DNA of 64,000 nucleotides. Source: Lachnospiraceae bacterium (GTDB lineage Bacteria > Bacillota > Clostridia > Lachnospirales > Lachnospiraceae). This document shows positions 1-8,944 of the stretch, piece by piece. Location: NCBI GenBank assembly GCA_910575075.1, contig CAJTCY010000008.1, positions 116,414-180,413 of the forward strand, given 5' to 3'. The translations under genes and the position numbers were made by a program. Under the pieces are notes generated by a model, which saw only the letters and a program-made list of their open reading frames with translations, made no database searches and was not told the DNA's origin. Every line of letters starts with the position of its first letter. The first letter of the stretch is position 1.

Positions 1-403
1 ATGTCTTAGTATTAAATTCCGTATCTTTTGACACACGGTCAATTTCCTGTCTGAGAGACGCAACCTCCAGCTGAATTGCGTTAAGATCATCTGGCGTATT
101 GGTGCCGTTTGCAGCCTGAACAGACAATTCACGCATTCTTTGAAGCATGTTATGAACTTCATTTAATGCTCCATCTGCCGTTTCCAATACAGAAACACCG
201 TCAGAAGCATTGCGGGACGCCTGCCCCAGCCCTTTTACCTGAGCTGTCATCTTGCTGGCAATTGCCATACCTGCGGCATCATCTGACGCACGGTTAATAC
301 GAAGCCCTGTAGATAAGCGTTCAATAGAATTAGAAAGACTGTTCTCTGTCCTCAAAAGTTTCTTATTGGCAACAATTGCTGACATATTGTGATTAATTTT
401 CAT
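1..403 (-). CDS. hag: Flagellin, N-terminal part (runs off the window start)
   Basis: Structural subunit of the flagellar filament, exported through the flagellar type III apparatus. The 134 visible residues start [17 protein letters not shown] and continue through the conserved flagellin D0/D1 helix ([17 protein letters not shown], then [22 protein letters not shown]). The start is ATG at 403 with an AGAGG ribosome site upstream. The C-terminal part lies outside the window. The gene follows the 1039-aa protein with a gap of only 27 bp, so it may be co-transcribed or have a promoter inside that gene. The family assignment is certain; hag versus fliC naming is convention. Confidence 0.96.
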   Translation of the reverse strand, partial: MKINHNMSAIVANKKLLRTENSLSNSIERLSTGLRINRASDDAAGMAIASKMTAQVKGLGQASRNASDGVSVLETADGALNEVHNMLQRMRELSVQAANGTNTPDDLNAIQLEVASLRQEIDRVSKDTEFNTKT

Positions 404-430
404 GTTATATACCTCTTTTCTACTTTATGC

Positions 431-3400
431 TCAGGACAGGTTCTGTCCCATTTTCTTAATCTCCTCCAGAAAATCTCTGGCAATTCCATACAGAGTTTTC
501 GTCTGCACCTGATAAGCTTCAGACTCTGTGTCTAACTCAGTGGAGAGATTCGTTTTCTCTTTTGCAAATCGATTCAAATCCAGGCTTTCACTATGCACAA
601 AATCCATACTCCAGGATTTTCCCTCTGGATTCAGCTGTTCTTTCAAACCGTCTTCCTGACTTCTCAGCTCTTCAATTGTCCGGTTAGAATCAGAAACAGC
701 ATATCCCTTCACAAAATCGCCCTGCACCTGAAATCTTGCCGCGACTTTTCCTAATTTCGGCGTCTCAAAGAGTACATCCACTCTGCCCTTTTCTTCTTTG
801 CCCCTGACAATTTTAAGCTGGACATTGGTGAGCTCATCTGCCACCAGTACCGGAATGGCATAATGTTCTTCTTTTGCCATCCGGGTTCCAAGAGCAATCT
901 GCTGACGCATAATTTTTATATTACGAAGATCCCTGCTGGTAACTTCTTCGGAATCTTCCATCGTCTTCATAACATTTTCCGCTGTCTCAGCAAGCACTTT
1001 CTGCGCTTTCGCCATATCTTCCGGTGTCTTGACAGCCTCTCCGAATTTTTCCAGTATATCTGCCTTTACCTGTTCTAAATCTATATCTTTTTCTTGATTT
1101 TCCGGCTCAAACAGTGATTTGAATATGCCTCCGCGGGGATTCATCATCCGGTTTGCAGCCAAAATATTATATGCGGTTACCGGCATATCATGGCTGGTAA
1201 GTATCTGAAGAATCTGTGCTTCTGCCTTCTTTGCCTGAGAAAATTCTTCCATTTCATGCTGGTAATAGGCTTCTTCCGATTCTGTATCTTTCGCTGCTTC
1301 CCGAAGCTGCCACAACAGTTCCTCCGGCGTCATCTCTTCCACTGCTTTTTGGCTCTGTGCCTGCTGCATTCCCTCCGGTGTGGCATATTTCAATGCTTCC
1401 TTCGCACAATCTGTCTGGTATGATGCTTCTATCTGCTGAGAAATACTGAGTTCCTGGGAAATTACTGTTTCAGCTTCTCCAAAATTATCATCCACTGATA
1501 CATTGATGCCTGAATTGCGGTTCGTACGCACTGCAGTCAGAAGATTTTTCATAGAAAGCTCCGCTCCCTGCTGTACCAGCGCTCCAACCACTGCTCCGTC
1601 CGTTTTATCAATCTGGTTCAGCATCCGGTAGATACCGATATAGCTGTCTCTTTCTTCCTGGGTAATATCGTGCCGCTGCTCCAGCTTCCATAGGTATTTG
1701 CTGAATCTTTCTTCATCTCCTGCATCCAGCTGATTCTTTATTTCTTCTGCTTTCGCATTCAGCTCTTCTACATTCATCTCCAGCGGGTTGACACCTTCTC
1801 GTATCATTTCCATCACTACGGACGGCGTAAGATTCTGGAATAAATTCTGCACCTTCTGGTCTGCCGCCTTCATCTCCATCACAGATTCATGATTGACTGC
1901 CATCTGGTTATAAGCAAGAATTCTCACTGCCCTGCGGTTTGCCTCAGAAGTCTCAAGATCCAGATCTTTGAGAATATCATCCACATTCTGGAATGCTTTC
2001 TGAATAGAATCTCCCAAATCCGCTCTTGGCTCCGTCTGCAGCGCCTCATACGCTTCCCCGGCACGCTCCATCTGTGACTGACGTGCGAACCCTTTCTCAT
2101 AAACAGTATCTACACTGTCTCTATCTGTCTTTACTTCTCCCAGGACATATGCCGGAACTCCCCGCAATTCCTGGGTCTTTGTCATTGTATCTGCGAATAT
2201 TTCTGTATTTTCCGGTGTAGGTTCAATATGATTCTGGCTCAATAAGTCTGCATAATACGCCTTTTCCTGTTCCTTTAACTGTTCCACCAATTCTTCTAAC
2301 GGCTGCGTTTCGATTGCAATCCCTTTCTTCAGCAGGCTGTAATTTGCTTCTGCTGTCATCATCAGCCGTATTTCCTCCAACTGGCGCTTCGCTCTCAGAA
2401 ATGCCGCATCCTCTTTGGCATACTCAGGAATATCGGATCTCTTATTTTCCGCCTGTGTTCCTCTCTGCCGTCCGCTTCCTGCTGATTCGTCCGCACTGTT
2501 TTGAGCTGCCCTCAAATTCTCTATCGTCAGAGCTCTGCCCTGTTCCACCACCGTCCAAACATCTGCGTCTGTCGTTTGTTCAATGGTTTCCGCTGCCTGC
2601 TGGGCGCGGTCTGTATTGCTGTATCCTTCTAAAATCACCGCGTCTCCAGGACGTCCTCCTTCTGCCATTGCCTCTGTCATTGCTTCTATAACCTGCGCTT
2701 TCGCCAGAGGAAATTCTGCATCCTTTAAGTCTAAGACATAATTTAGGTTTTCCGCTGTAAGAGGTATCTGCTGTTCTATCATCCACTGGCTGTAAGAGAG
2801 CGTAGTCTCATTCACCTGCCGCCCTGCCTGAGTAATCACCTGAGCAATCTGCGCTTTTAAACTGTCATCTACTTTCACTTCTGCAGCCTCTGGCTGATTC
2901 ACCGCCGCTCCGGTACTGTGCTGTGCCATATACAGATTCTCGACTGTAGGTGAGAGATCGTTATCCAACATATATTTTACAGCCTCATCACTGCACTCCG
3001 TAAGGTCTGCTGCCTGCTGCATGGCGTCCTGGCAATCTACAAGATTTTCTTCCGTTGCTGGAAGATCCGCATTTTCTATTGCCGCTTCCAACTGCCTTGC
3101 TTCCCCTGCGCTTCCTGCCATTTTCTCCAGCTTGGCCGCATCTGGTGTATCTCCAAATACGCTGATATCTGCACCTGCCTTGGCAAGTTCCATTTTAATC
3201 TTATCTGTCACTGTAATTATGGTGTCTACTTCAGAATCGTTGACAGAATACCCTTCCTCTTCCATTTTTCCGCAATCGGCTGCCGTCACCGTATTGGACA
3301 CTACCTGCATTTTTTCCTGAAGAAGCTCTGCTTCCATATTCTCCGCCTCCTGGCGTATCTGCTCCAACTGGGATTCCCCTGAAAAAAAGGGTTTGTCAAC

Positions 3401-3550
3401 CGTTGTCTGCTGCACGGACGTAATTCTGCCCGTATCCTGCTCGGTCTTACGGACTGTCGTCTCCTCCGTGAGAACGTTAACATTCCCTTTAATTTCCACT
3501 CTATTCGTTGATTTGGTAATCTCCGCTAAATTACTGTTATCTACTCTCAT
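431..3550 (-). CDS. Large DUF6240-like protein beside flagellin
   Basis: 1039-residue acidic protein, helical and rich in Glu, Gln and Ala, with no signal peptide or membrane segment. It resembles the DUF6240 family of Lachnospiraceae (from memory, not searched), whose function I do not know. A motif recurs loosely through it: a short helix followed by [LI]TxENL (PTVENLYMAQ, PLTAENLNYV, ALTIENLRAA, EPTPENTEIF), suggesting an internal degenerate repeat. Near residues 930-1000 a segment with GRVDVLFETPKLGKVAARF and a following helix resembles the hook-length-control domain of FliK in pattern only. It sits directly upstream of flagellin on the same strand. A flagellar role, such as export or length control, is an inference. 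Confidence 0.7.
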   Translation of the reverse strand: MRVDNSNLAEITKSTNRVEIKGNVNVLTEETTVRKTEQDTGRITSVQQTTVDKPFFSGESQLEQIRQEAENMEAELLQEKMQVVSNTVTAADCGKMEEEGYSVNDSEVDTIITVTDKIKMELAKAGADISVFGDTPDAAKLEKMAGSAGEARQLEAAIENADLPATEENLVDCQDAMQQAADLTECSDEAVKYMLDNDLSPTVENLYMAQHSTGAAVNQPEAAEVKVDDSLKAQIAQVITQAGRQVNETTLSYSQWMIEQQIPLTAENLNYVLDLKDAEFPLAKAQVIEAMTEAMAEGGRPGDAVILEGYSNTDRAQQAAETIEQTTDADVWTVVEQGRALTIENLRAAQNSADESAGSGRQRGTQAENKRSDIPEYAKEDAAFLRAKRQLEEIRLMMTAEANYSLLKKGIAIETQPLEELVEQLKEQEKAYYADLLSQNHIEPTPENTEIFADTMTKTQELRGVPAYVLGEVKTDRDSVDTVYEKGFARQSQMERAGEAYEALQTEPRADLGDSIQKAFQNVDDILKDLDLETSEANRRAVRILAYNQMAVNHESVMEMKAADQKVQNLFQNLTPSVVMEMIREGVNPLEMNVEELNAKAEEIKNQLDAGDEERFSKYLWKLEQRHDITQEERDSYIGIYRMLNQIDKTDGAVVGALVQQGAELSMKNLLTAVRTNRNSGINVSVDDNFGEAETVISQELSISQQIEASYQTDCAKEALKYATPEGMQQAQSQKAVEEMTPEELLWQLREAAKDTESEEAYYQHEMEEFSQAKKAEAQILQILTSHDMPVTAYNILAANRMMNPRGGIFKSLFEPENQEKDIDLEQVKADILEKFGEAVKTPEDMAKAQKVLAETAENVMKTMEDSEEVTSRDLRNIKIMRQQIALGTRMAKEEHYAIPVLVADELTNVQLKIVRGKEEKGRVDVLFETPKLGKVAARFQVQGDFVKGYAVSDSNRTIEELRSQEDGLKEQLNPEGKSWSMDFVHSESLDLNRFAKEKTNLSTELDTESEAYQVQTKTLYGIARDFLEEIKKMGQNLS

Positions 3551-3659
3551 ATCCGCGCCTCGTTATTCTCTATCTTCCATACTCTGTGGAAAAGCTTCTT
3601 CCATGTATGCAGAATACTTCTCCTGTCCTTAAGTATTTCGGTAACAAGACGGAAAAACT

Positions 3660-6185
3660 TTACTCAATATATCCTAAAAAAATATTCCCGGCCCCTCCAA
3701 AAAAGGTATCGCTGTCCTGCAGTCCCATTTTTTTCACAGTATTTTCTTCGGGACGGTACAAAATGGTGTTGTGTTCATCATATCCTACAATGAGAACCGC
3801 TTCTTCACCCACCATGGCAAATACTGGCGTGCCCAGATTTACATAATACAGCACCTGGCTGACACTGCAGCCAGAGAGATCTAATATTTTTTTGTCTGTC
3901 AGGGCTTCTGTCAGAATTTCTCTGGGCGTCTCTCCCTGGGTTAAAAGGTCCTCGACGTCAATGCTTTGTTCCTCAGTTTTCAGCAGATAATGAAGGCAGC
4001 GTGAGACAGAATTTTCACTGATATCCTGAATATCCACGGTACCAGGACCAATCATTGGCTGGCTGCTGTTTCTCCCCCTCCGCCAAATATATTTCTGCCT
4101 GCTTCCTATCACCACCCCCATAGTTTCATCTGCACGCTGAACAGCTTCTGTAACTGAGTTGGCAGACATCAAGATTCTCCCTCCGCTGTATACATAATAA
4201 TTTCCTTCCTGTTTCTCTGTCTCCAGCTCTACCTGCCGTTCTTCTTCCAGCACCACTTCCCGCGGAATCTTCACCTGAGGGTTTTTTGCAGGTTCTGCTT
4301 CCCCTTCTGAAAGTACCAGCATCATCTGGGTCTGCTTTTTCTCTGTTACAACCGTATCCACCGTAATCAAACGGGAAGACGCCATCTGCTGATTTTTAAT
4401 CGTATCCTGTTCTGCGGGCATCCAGCTATTTCCCATGCGGACTTCCCGATTTAAGAAAATTGTGTCCTGCTCCACATAGGCACTTGATACATAATAGCCA
4501 TCCTTCTGGTATTCCTTAATAATTTTGGAATCTTTATCAATAATGGTAATTTTATACATCGGAAATCTTGCATTTCCTGCATAATCCTTTGATACTTCTT
4601 CTTCTCTTGCCGTTCCGTAGATAAAATCACTTTCCACAAATCCTATAGGTTTTAAGTATTCTTTCCTGCCTGCCTCTATGGTCCGCACTTCTTCCCCTTC
4701 CAAATCCATAACTTTCAGAGATTTTGAATCATTCTCCCCCCGCTCCTGCCAGGCGATGTATCTTCCGTCCTGGGAAACTGCATAACTGCCTGCTCTCAAA
4801 TCTGGAATAACGCTCTCTGCCTCACGAGAAGACAGATCTATCCTGTAAAGCTGTCCGTCTGCCAAAAGATAAAACATATTTTCATCATTAACATAAAATA
4901 TCTGTCCCCAGTCTGCTTTCATCATTTCGTAAGATCGGTCAGAGGGCAGAAAAATTTCCTCTTCCACTGTATTTCCCAGACTGTCATAATGATAAACACT
5001 TATCCCCGTCTCACCTTCATGATGCCCGCGGTTCATATATCCGTATACTACAAATTCCATGCTTCCAGACTCATCAATCCTCATAATCTGTATCTGATGC
5101 TGCCCATTATTTTCTCTCTCAGAAATGCCCTCCGTATCAAGAAAGCTGAATACCTGAGAGAGTTCATGACTGTCACTGTTATAAAGCCAGAGTTCTCCTT
5201 CCTGAATAAAACCAATGATATTTCCTTTCTCATTTGCCTTATATTCTACATTGGGAGATGTAATGCCTAAAAACAGTCTGTTCTTGTCCACAATGCCATT
5301 TTCCCCGCGGAAAATCTGATTCATGGTACGCTCATAATTCAACAGATACATACGGCTGTTTACACTGTTATAGCGCACCCTGTAGTACTCTTCTACATTA
5401 TAGTATTCTACCTCTCCATTGTCTCCTGCCGCAGTTACTACATAACGCAGCACAATGGTATTATAGGAGCTGCTCATCTCTTTTATGGAAGGCACTGGCT
5501 TCTGCAGACGTTTCCCCTCAAACTCTCCCCAGCTCACCTGGGAAAGACTGGAATGAATCGTTACTTTCTGCAGAGTTGTGTTATCTCCCTGTCCATCTGG
5601 TTCCAGATAAGTGGCAAGATTTCCTGCCTGTCCCTTGTCAAATGTATTATCATGGAACTTCATAACAAAATCCAGAGATTCTTCTGCGTAATAATCCTTT
5701 TCCCGAATAATTCTGGTATAATAAAACAGCGGATCTCCATCACTGATCACTTTTATCACCAGCACATATTCTGTTTCCTGTTCCAGAATATTTTCAAACT
5801 GCAGCTCAACCCTAATCTCCCCGTTTTCCTGGTCAAAACTGCTGATTTCTCCATCTTCAACGAGACGCTGCATATCCATGGAACGCACTTCGTAAGAAAT
5901 ACCTTCAATCTGATTCTGGTAGGTTCTTACAATCACAGGAAGCACCAAATCTTCCTGAAGAGGCGTAACTGTATCACGCATTGCCGTACCATCCATCTCA
6001 CGGCAATAACCGTACAATTCATTGATTCTCACATTTTTTCGTTCTAAACAAACCGTTGGAAGTGTGGCAGACGCCATCTCTGAAGTCAGATCTACTTCAC
6101 TCTGACGGTTAAAAAATCCCATAAATAACACAGTCGTCAGAGAAACCAACAATAATACCATGATCTTAATTATGCCTTTACGCAT
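3660..6185 (-). CDS. Membrane-anchored beta-propeller-like protein with degenerate C39-like domain
   Basis: About 841 residues. An N-terminal hydrophobic anchor (IIKIMVLLLVSLTTVLFMGFF) is followed by a long extracytoplasmic region. Its middle (about 300-560) has repeated strand motifs typical of propellers (GEGELWLYNSDS-like, DGQLYRIDLSS, SQDGRYIAWQERG). The last 120 residues look like the peptidase C39 fold (CSVSQVLYYVNLGTPVFAMV, then VLIVGYDEHNTILYRP), but the catalytic-His position before VLIVGYD is Ala and no catalytic Cys is obvious, so it is probably non-proteolytic. A GTG at 6206 is possible, but ATG at 6185 has the better-placed AAGGAG and puts the anchor at the N terminus. It lies upstream of the DUF6240-like gene and flagellin on the same strand. 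Function unknown. Confidence 0.7.
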   Translation of the reverse strand: MRKGIIKIMVLLLVSLTTVLFMGFFNRQSEVDLTSEMASATLPTVCLERKNVRINELYGYCREMDGTAMRDTVTPLQEDLVLPVIVRTYQNQIEGISYEVRSMDMQRLVEDGEISSFDQENGEIRVELQFENILEQETEYVLVIKVISDGDPLFYYTRIIREKDYYAEESLDFVMKFHDNTFDKGQAGNLATYLEPDGQGDNTTLQKVTIHSSLSQVSWGEFEGKRLQKPVPSIKEMSSSYNTIVLRYVVTAAGDNGEVEYYNVEEYYRVRYNSVNSRMYLLNYERTMNQIFRGENGIVDKNRLFLGITSPNVEYKANEKGNIIGFIQEGELWLYNSDSHELSQVFSFLDTEGISERENNGQHQIQIMRIDESGSMEFVVYGYMNRGHHEGETGISVYHYDSLGNTVEEEIFLPSDRSYEMMKADWGQIFYVNDENMFYLLADGQLYRIDLSSREAESVIPDLRAGSYAVSQDGRYIAWQERGENDSKSLKVMDLEGEEVRTIEAGRKEYLKPIGFVESDFIYGTAREEEVSKDYAGNARFPMYKITIIDKDSKIIKEYQKDGYYVSSAYVEQDTIFLNREVRMGNSWMPAEQDTIKNQQMASSRLITVDTVVTEKKQTQMMLVLSEGEAEPAKNPQVKIPREVVLEEERQVELETEKQEGNYYVYSGGRILMSANSVTEAVQRADETMGVVIGSRQKYIWRRGRNSSQPMIGPGTVDIQDISENSVSRCLHYLLKTEEQSIDVEDLLTQGETPREILTEALTDKKILDLSGCSVSQVLYYVNLGTPVFAMVGEEAVLIVGYDEHNTILYRPEENTVKKMGLQDSDTFFGGAGNIFLGYIE

Positions 6186-6216
6186 TCTGCTTGTCTCCTT
6201 TTTCACTATCCTGTTC

Positions 6217-6502
6217 TAGGAAATTGCGAAACAACTAAATGATAAAAATTTCATATACAATTTATACAATTATGCTTAAATATTTTATTCATATAAACGC
6301 ACAAAATGCAGGACGTACCAAACATTTCAATGAGCCTTTTACCACAAAAACCATGTTCAGCAAAGCCTTCCATGGTTTTTAAGTCTCATTTCCATGGTAC
6401 TAAAATGCATTTCTTAGCGTTTCATATGAATAAAATATTTCTTCTTATTTTTCTTGAATTGTATATGAAATTCATAAAATTATTGAGTTTCGCAATTACC
6501 TA
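6217..6502. mobile_element. 286-bp inverted-repeat element, copy 1 (MITE-like)
   Basis: Begins TAGGAAATTGCGAAAC and ends GTTTCGCAATTACCTA, so the termini are imperfect inverted repeats. Similarity continues inward for about 85 bp per arm (ATTTCATATACAATT, then ATATTTTATTCATAT and AAACGC). The 10-bp sequence TATCCTGTTC occurs immediately on both sides (6207-6216 and 6503-6512), which looks like a target-site duplication. No coding capacity. A second copy lies inverted at 35889-36221. The right arm overlaps the end of the neighbouring methyltransferase gene and supplies its stop codon. This element fills the gap between the two neighbouring genes. Confidence 0.75.
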
Positions 6503-7679
6503 TATCCTGTTCCGAAAAATCTGCGAAAGAACCGCTTTCGCTTTCCTTCTCCTGCAATGCTGCCAGTGTAGGCTTTACCTGCAGAAATTCCATAACTCTG
6601 CGCCAGTCATCACTGCTCTTTTTCCTACCCTTTTTCACTGCCCGAATCAGAATATTTTTGGGTGTATGCTCCATATCAATAAATTCCAGAATCTGTACCT
6701 GATATCCTCTGCTCTCCAAAATCTGTGCCCGGAGAGCATCTGTAAACAGCGCCGCCATTCGTTCTCTAATTAAGCCATATTGCAATACCGGCTTAAGAAG
6801 TTCATTTTTCATCTGGCTGTTTAATTCATGCTGACAGCAAGGCACCGACAAGATAACCTTGGCGCCCCAGCGGACGGCTTTATCCAATGCATAGTCCGTC
6901 GCTGTGTCACAGGCATGGAGCGTAACCACCATATCTACCTGTCTCACTCCTTCATATCCGGCGATATCTCCCACGCAGAATTCCAGTCCCTGATACCGAT
7001 ATTTTTCCGCCAGATTCTGACATTCAGCTATCACATCCTCCTTCAAATCCAGCCCGATGATATGAACCTGATAGTTTTTTAACTCCTTGAAATAATGGTA
7101 CATCGCAAATGTCAGATAAGATTTCCCGCATCCAAAATCTAAAATTGTCACTTCTCTGTCTCTGGGAAGCTCCTGAATAATATCCTCTATAAACTCCAGA
7201 AAACGGTTAATCTGTCTGAATTTATCATATTTAGCCTGGACAATCTTTCCTCCTTGGGTCTGTACTCCCAAATCTACCAGAAATTGCACCTTTTGTTCTG
7301 GATCCAGAATATATTTTTTCTTTCTATTATGGGACAAATCTCTGCTTTTTACACAGGAAGCAGCTTTTTTCTCCCGCACAGTCACCTTTCCTTTTTTACT
7401 GACCAGAACAGACGCCTGTCCTGACTGAGAAAAAATCTCCATTTGGCGATAATCTGTCATCCATTGAAGAACCTCCGCAACAGTGTCACTCACAGTATAA
7501 TTTTTATGAAATACCTTTTTATTCTGCTGAGCACTTGCCTGAAATACCAGTTTATTTTTCAGCAGCACCGGACGGAGACTGATTTTCGCAGCCTCCGCCC
7601 TGGTTCTCGGATTACTGATAATAATCTGTACCAGCATCTCATTTAAATATCTATTTAAAAGCTCCTCTATTTTTTCCAT
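6480..7679 (-). CDS. Class I SAM-dependent methyltransferase (Methyltransf_32-like)
   Basis: 399 residues. An N-terminal alpha/beta region (1-130) is followed by a Rossmann methyltransferase. Motif I is ILDFGCGKSYLTFAMYHYF (about 179-197), the acidic loop is IIGLDLKEDVI, and the motif IV-like region is VDMVVTLHACDTATDYAL, followed by ILSVPCCQHE. The HACDTATD and CCQHE signatures match the family that includes eukaryotic METTL25/GSTCD-like proteins; its bacterial substrate is not established, and RNA is a guess. The last residues (GNCETQ) and the stop codon are encoded by the terminal inverted repeat of the element at 6217-6502, so the native C terminus was probably replaced. Follows the Gly/Pro-rich protein gene by 41 bp and is probably in one transcript with it. 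Confidence 0.85.
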   Translation of the reverse strand: MEKIEELLNRYLNEMLVQIIISNPRTRAEAAKISLRPVLLKNKLVFQASAQQNKKVFHKNYTVSDTVAEVLQWMTDYRQMEIFSQSGQASVLVSKKGKVTVREKKAASCVKSRDLSHNRKKKYILDPEQKVQFLVDLGVQTQGGKIVQAKYDKFRQINRFLEFIEDIIQELPRDREVTILDFGCGKSYLTFAMYHYFKELKNYQVHIIGLDLKEDVIAECQNLAEKYRYQGLEFCVGDIAGYEGVRQVDMVVTLHACDTATDYALDKAVRWGAKVILSVPCCQHELNSQMKNELLKPVLQYGLIRERMAALFTDALRAQILESRGYQVQILEFIDMEHTPKNILIRAVKKGRKKSSDDWRRVMEFLQVKPTLAALQEKESESGSFADFSEQDIGNCETQ

Positions 7680-7720
7680 GGTAACCCTTTCTTATTTTCT
7701 TTTGCAAATTGCAGTGTATC

Positions 7721-8419
7721 TTACCACCAGCGGCGGCATCTCTTATGTCTGCATCTGCGCTGATACATCTCATTAAACAGCAAAACTTCAATAAGATTCT
7801 GCAGACCGTTTCCTTTTGGCGGCGGTCCTGGCGGTCTTCCCGGTCCCCAACCTGGGCCTCCCGGCGGTCTTCCCGGTCCCCTTGGGCCCCAGCCTGGGCC
7901 TCCTGGCGGTCTCCCTGGGCCCCCTGGCCCCCAGCCTGGGCCTCCCGGCGGTCTTCCCGGTCCCCCTGGGCCTCGCTGCGCAATCAGGTTTCCTTCCAGC
8001 GGCAGTTCCTCTGCTTCCATATTTTCCTGCTGAAATTCTTCATACGCACCCTCTTCGTACTGCTCTCTCTCATACTCTCCCCTGTCACACTGCTCAACTT
8101 CCATTCTCTGAAGATCTGGCTGACTGACAGAGGCAGAATCATAAATCCTCTTTACAATCCGGTTCAGCATCACACGGTCAGGATATTCATCAAACATCAG
8201 ACTTCCTTCGTATTCCATTTTATCACATTCATCCTCCACCATTTCCTGTATGGAGCGAACTTCTTTGGGATACATCCCCTTTAATTTTTCCAAATCCCTG
8301 GCATATTCCAACTCTTCCATATAAACTGTCTGCATAGGATATGCCATATAAAAGGGCACTTTAGACATATTTTGCTGAGGGGTTTTGTAAAAAATTTCCT
8401 GTTTATAGTCCACAGTCAT
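7721..8419 (-). CDS. Gly/Pro-repeat hypothetical protein
   Basis: 232 residues in three parts. Residues 1-145 are acidic and helical, with no membrane segment. Residues about 148-205 are a low-complexity tract of GPGRPPGGPGWGPGG units. The last 27 residues are basic and aromatic (LQNLIEVLLFNEMYQRRC, then an RHKR and RRWW ending). The repeat is also visible in the DNA as 30-45-bp GC-rich units at 7815-7975, strikingly more GC-rich than the flanks. The tract is not a strict collagen Gly-X-Y repeat. I do not recognise a family. The complex coding pattern at both ends supports a real gene. It shares strand and spacing with the downstream methyltransferase. Confidence 0.7.
   Translation of the reverse strand: MTVDYKQEIFYKTPQQNMSKVPFYMAYPMQTVYMEELEYARDLEKLKGMYPKEVRSIQEMVEDECDKMEYEGSLMFDEYPDRVMLNRIVKRIYDSASVSQPDLQRMEVEQCDRGEYEREQYEEGAYEEFQQENMEAEELPLEGNLIAQRGPGGPGRPPGGPGWGPGGPGRPPGGPGWGPRGPGRPPGGPGWGPGRPPGPPPKGNGLQNLIEVLLFNEMYQRRCRHKRCRRWW
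7815..7975. repeat. GC-rich tandem repeat inside the Gly/Pro-rich gene
   Basis: Imperfect tandem units built from blocks such as GGCGGTCTTCCCGGTCCCC and CAGCCTGGGCCTCC. They encode the GPGRPPGGPGWGPGG repeats of the host protein. Such arrays change copy number easily by slippage. Confidence 0.85.
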
Positions 8420-8606
8420 TCTCCCTTTTTTGCTATCCCTATACTATATGCCCGATTTCTGGTTGTGCTACTCCAGATTGTGTTTCAGTATAGCACATTC
8501 TGACAATATTTTCCATAACCACCAGTATTTGAAGATGAAAGCGCATTGATTTTTATAATATACTGCTTTATAATCTCAGATATAATACTTGAGACAAATA
8601 CGTTAG

Positions 8607-8917
8607 GATTCCGGTGCCAAAAGGTGGGCAAAAATGATATTGGCAATTTGCACAAATAGGTGCAAAAAGTTGTGACTTGTCCTGACGGTTAGAATTTCTT
8701 AGTGTTCGGTCTTAGAATCAGCAATCTCCAAACAGAATGTTTGGAAAAGGCTTATCTGAGCCAGGGATGGCGAATATAAGCCGGTTGCGTAAAGTTTCTA
8801 TATTTTTTGCTGGAACACTTAGAAATTCTTCTGTCTGGGACAGTTGGAACAACGTTTGTATTTATTTGTGCAAATTCCCAATAAATATTTGTAAAACTAC
8901 CTTTTGACACCTGAATC
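8607..8917. mobile_element. 311-bp inverted-repeat element (MITE-like or structured)
   Basis: The two ends are imperfect inverted repeats. The left arm reads GATTCCGGTGCCAAAAGG; the right arm on the opposite strand reads GATTCAGGTGTCAAAAGG. Pairing resumes inward at AATTTGCACAAATA and at AGAATTTCTTAGTGTTC versus AGAATTTCTAAGTGTTC. The core between the arms carries further small hairpins. No open reading frame and no obvious target duplication. It occupies most of the 525-bp gap upstream of cbiK; the remaining stretch, 8420-8606, is AT-rich and shows nothing else I can name. Confidence 0.6.
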
Positions 8918-8944
8918 ACTTACTTTTCAGAAAGGACTTTCACC

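Noticed and set aside
7651..7983. Alternative-frame protein rich in Gln/Gly/Asp repeats (GDREDRREAQ)
   Set aside because: It is a frame shadow of the GC-rich repeat in the Gly/Pro protein and lacks its own conserved ends.
8607..8917. Cobalamin riboswitch upstream of cbiK
   Set aside because: GGATTCCGGTG and GAGCCAGGGATGG look vaguely like riboswitch pieces, but there is no B12 box, and the sequence is better explained by long terminal inverted repeats.
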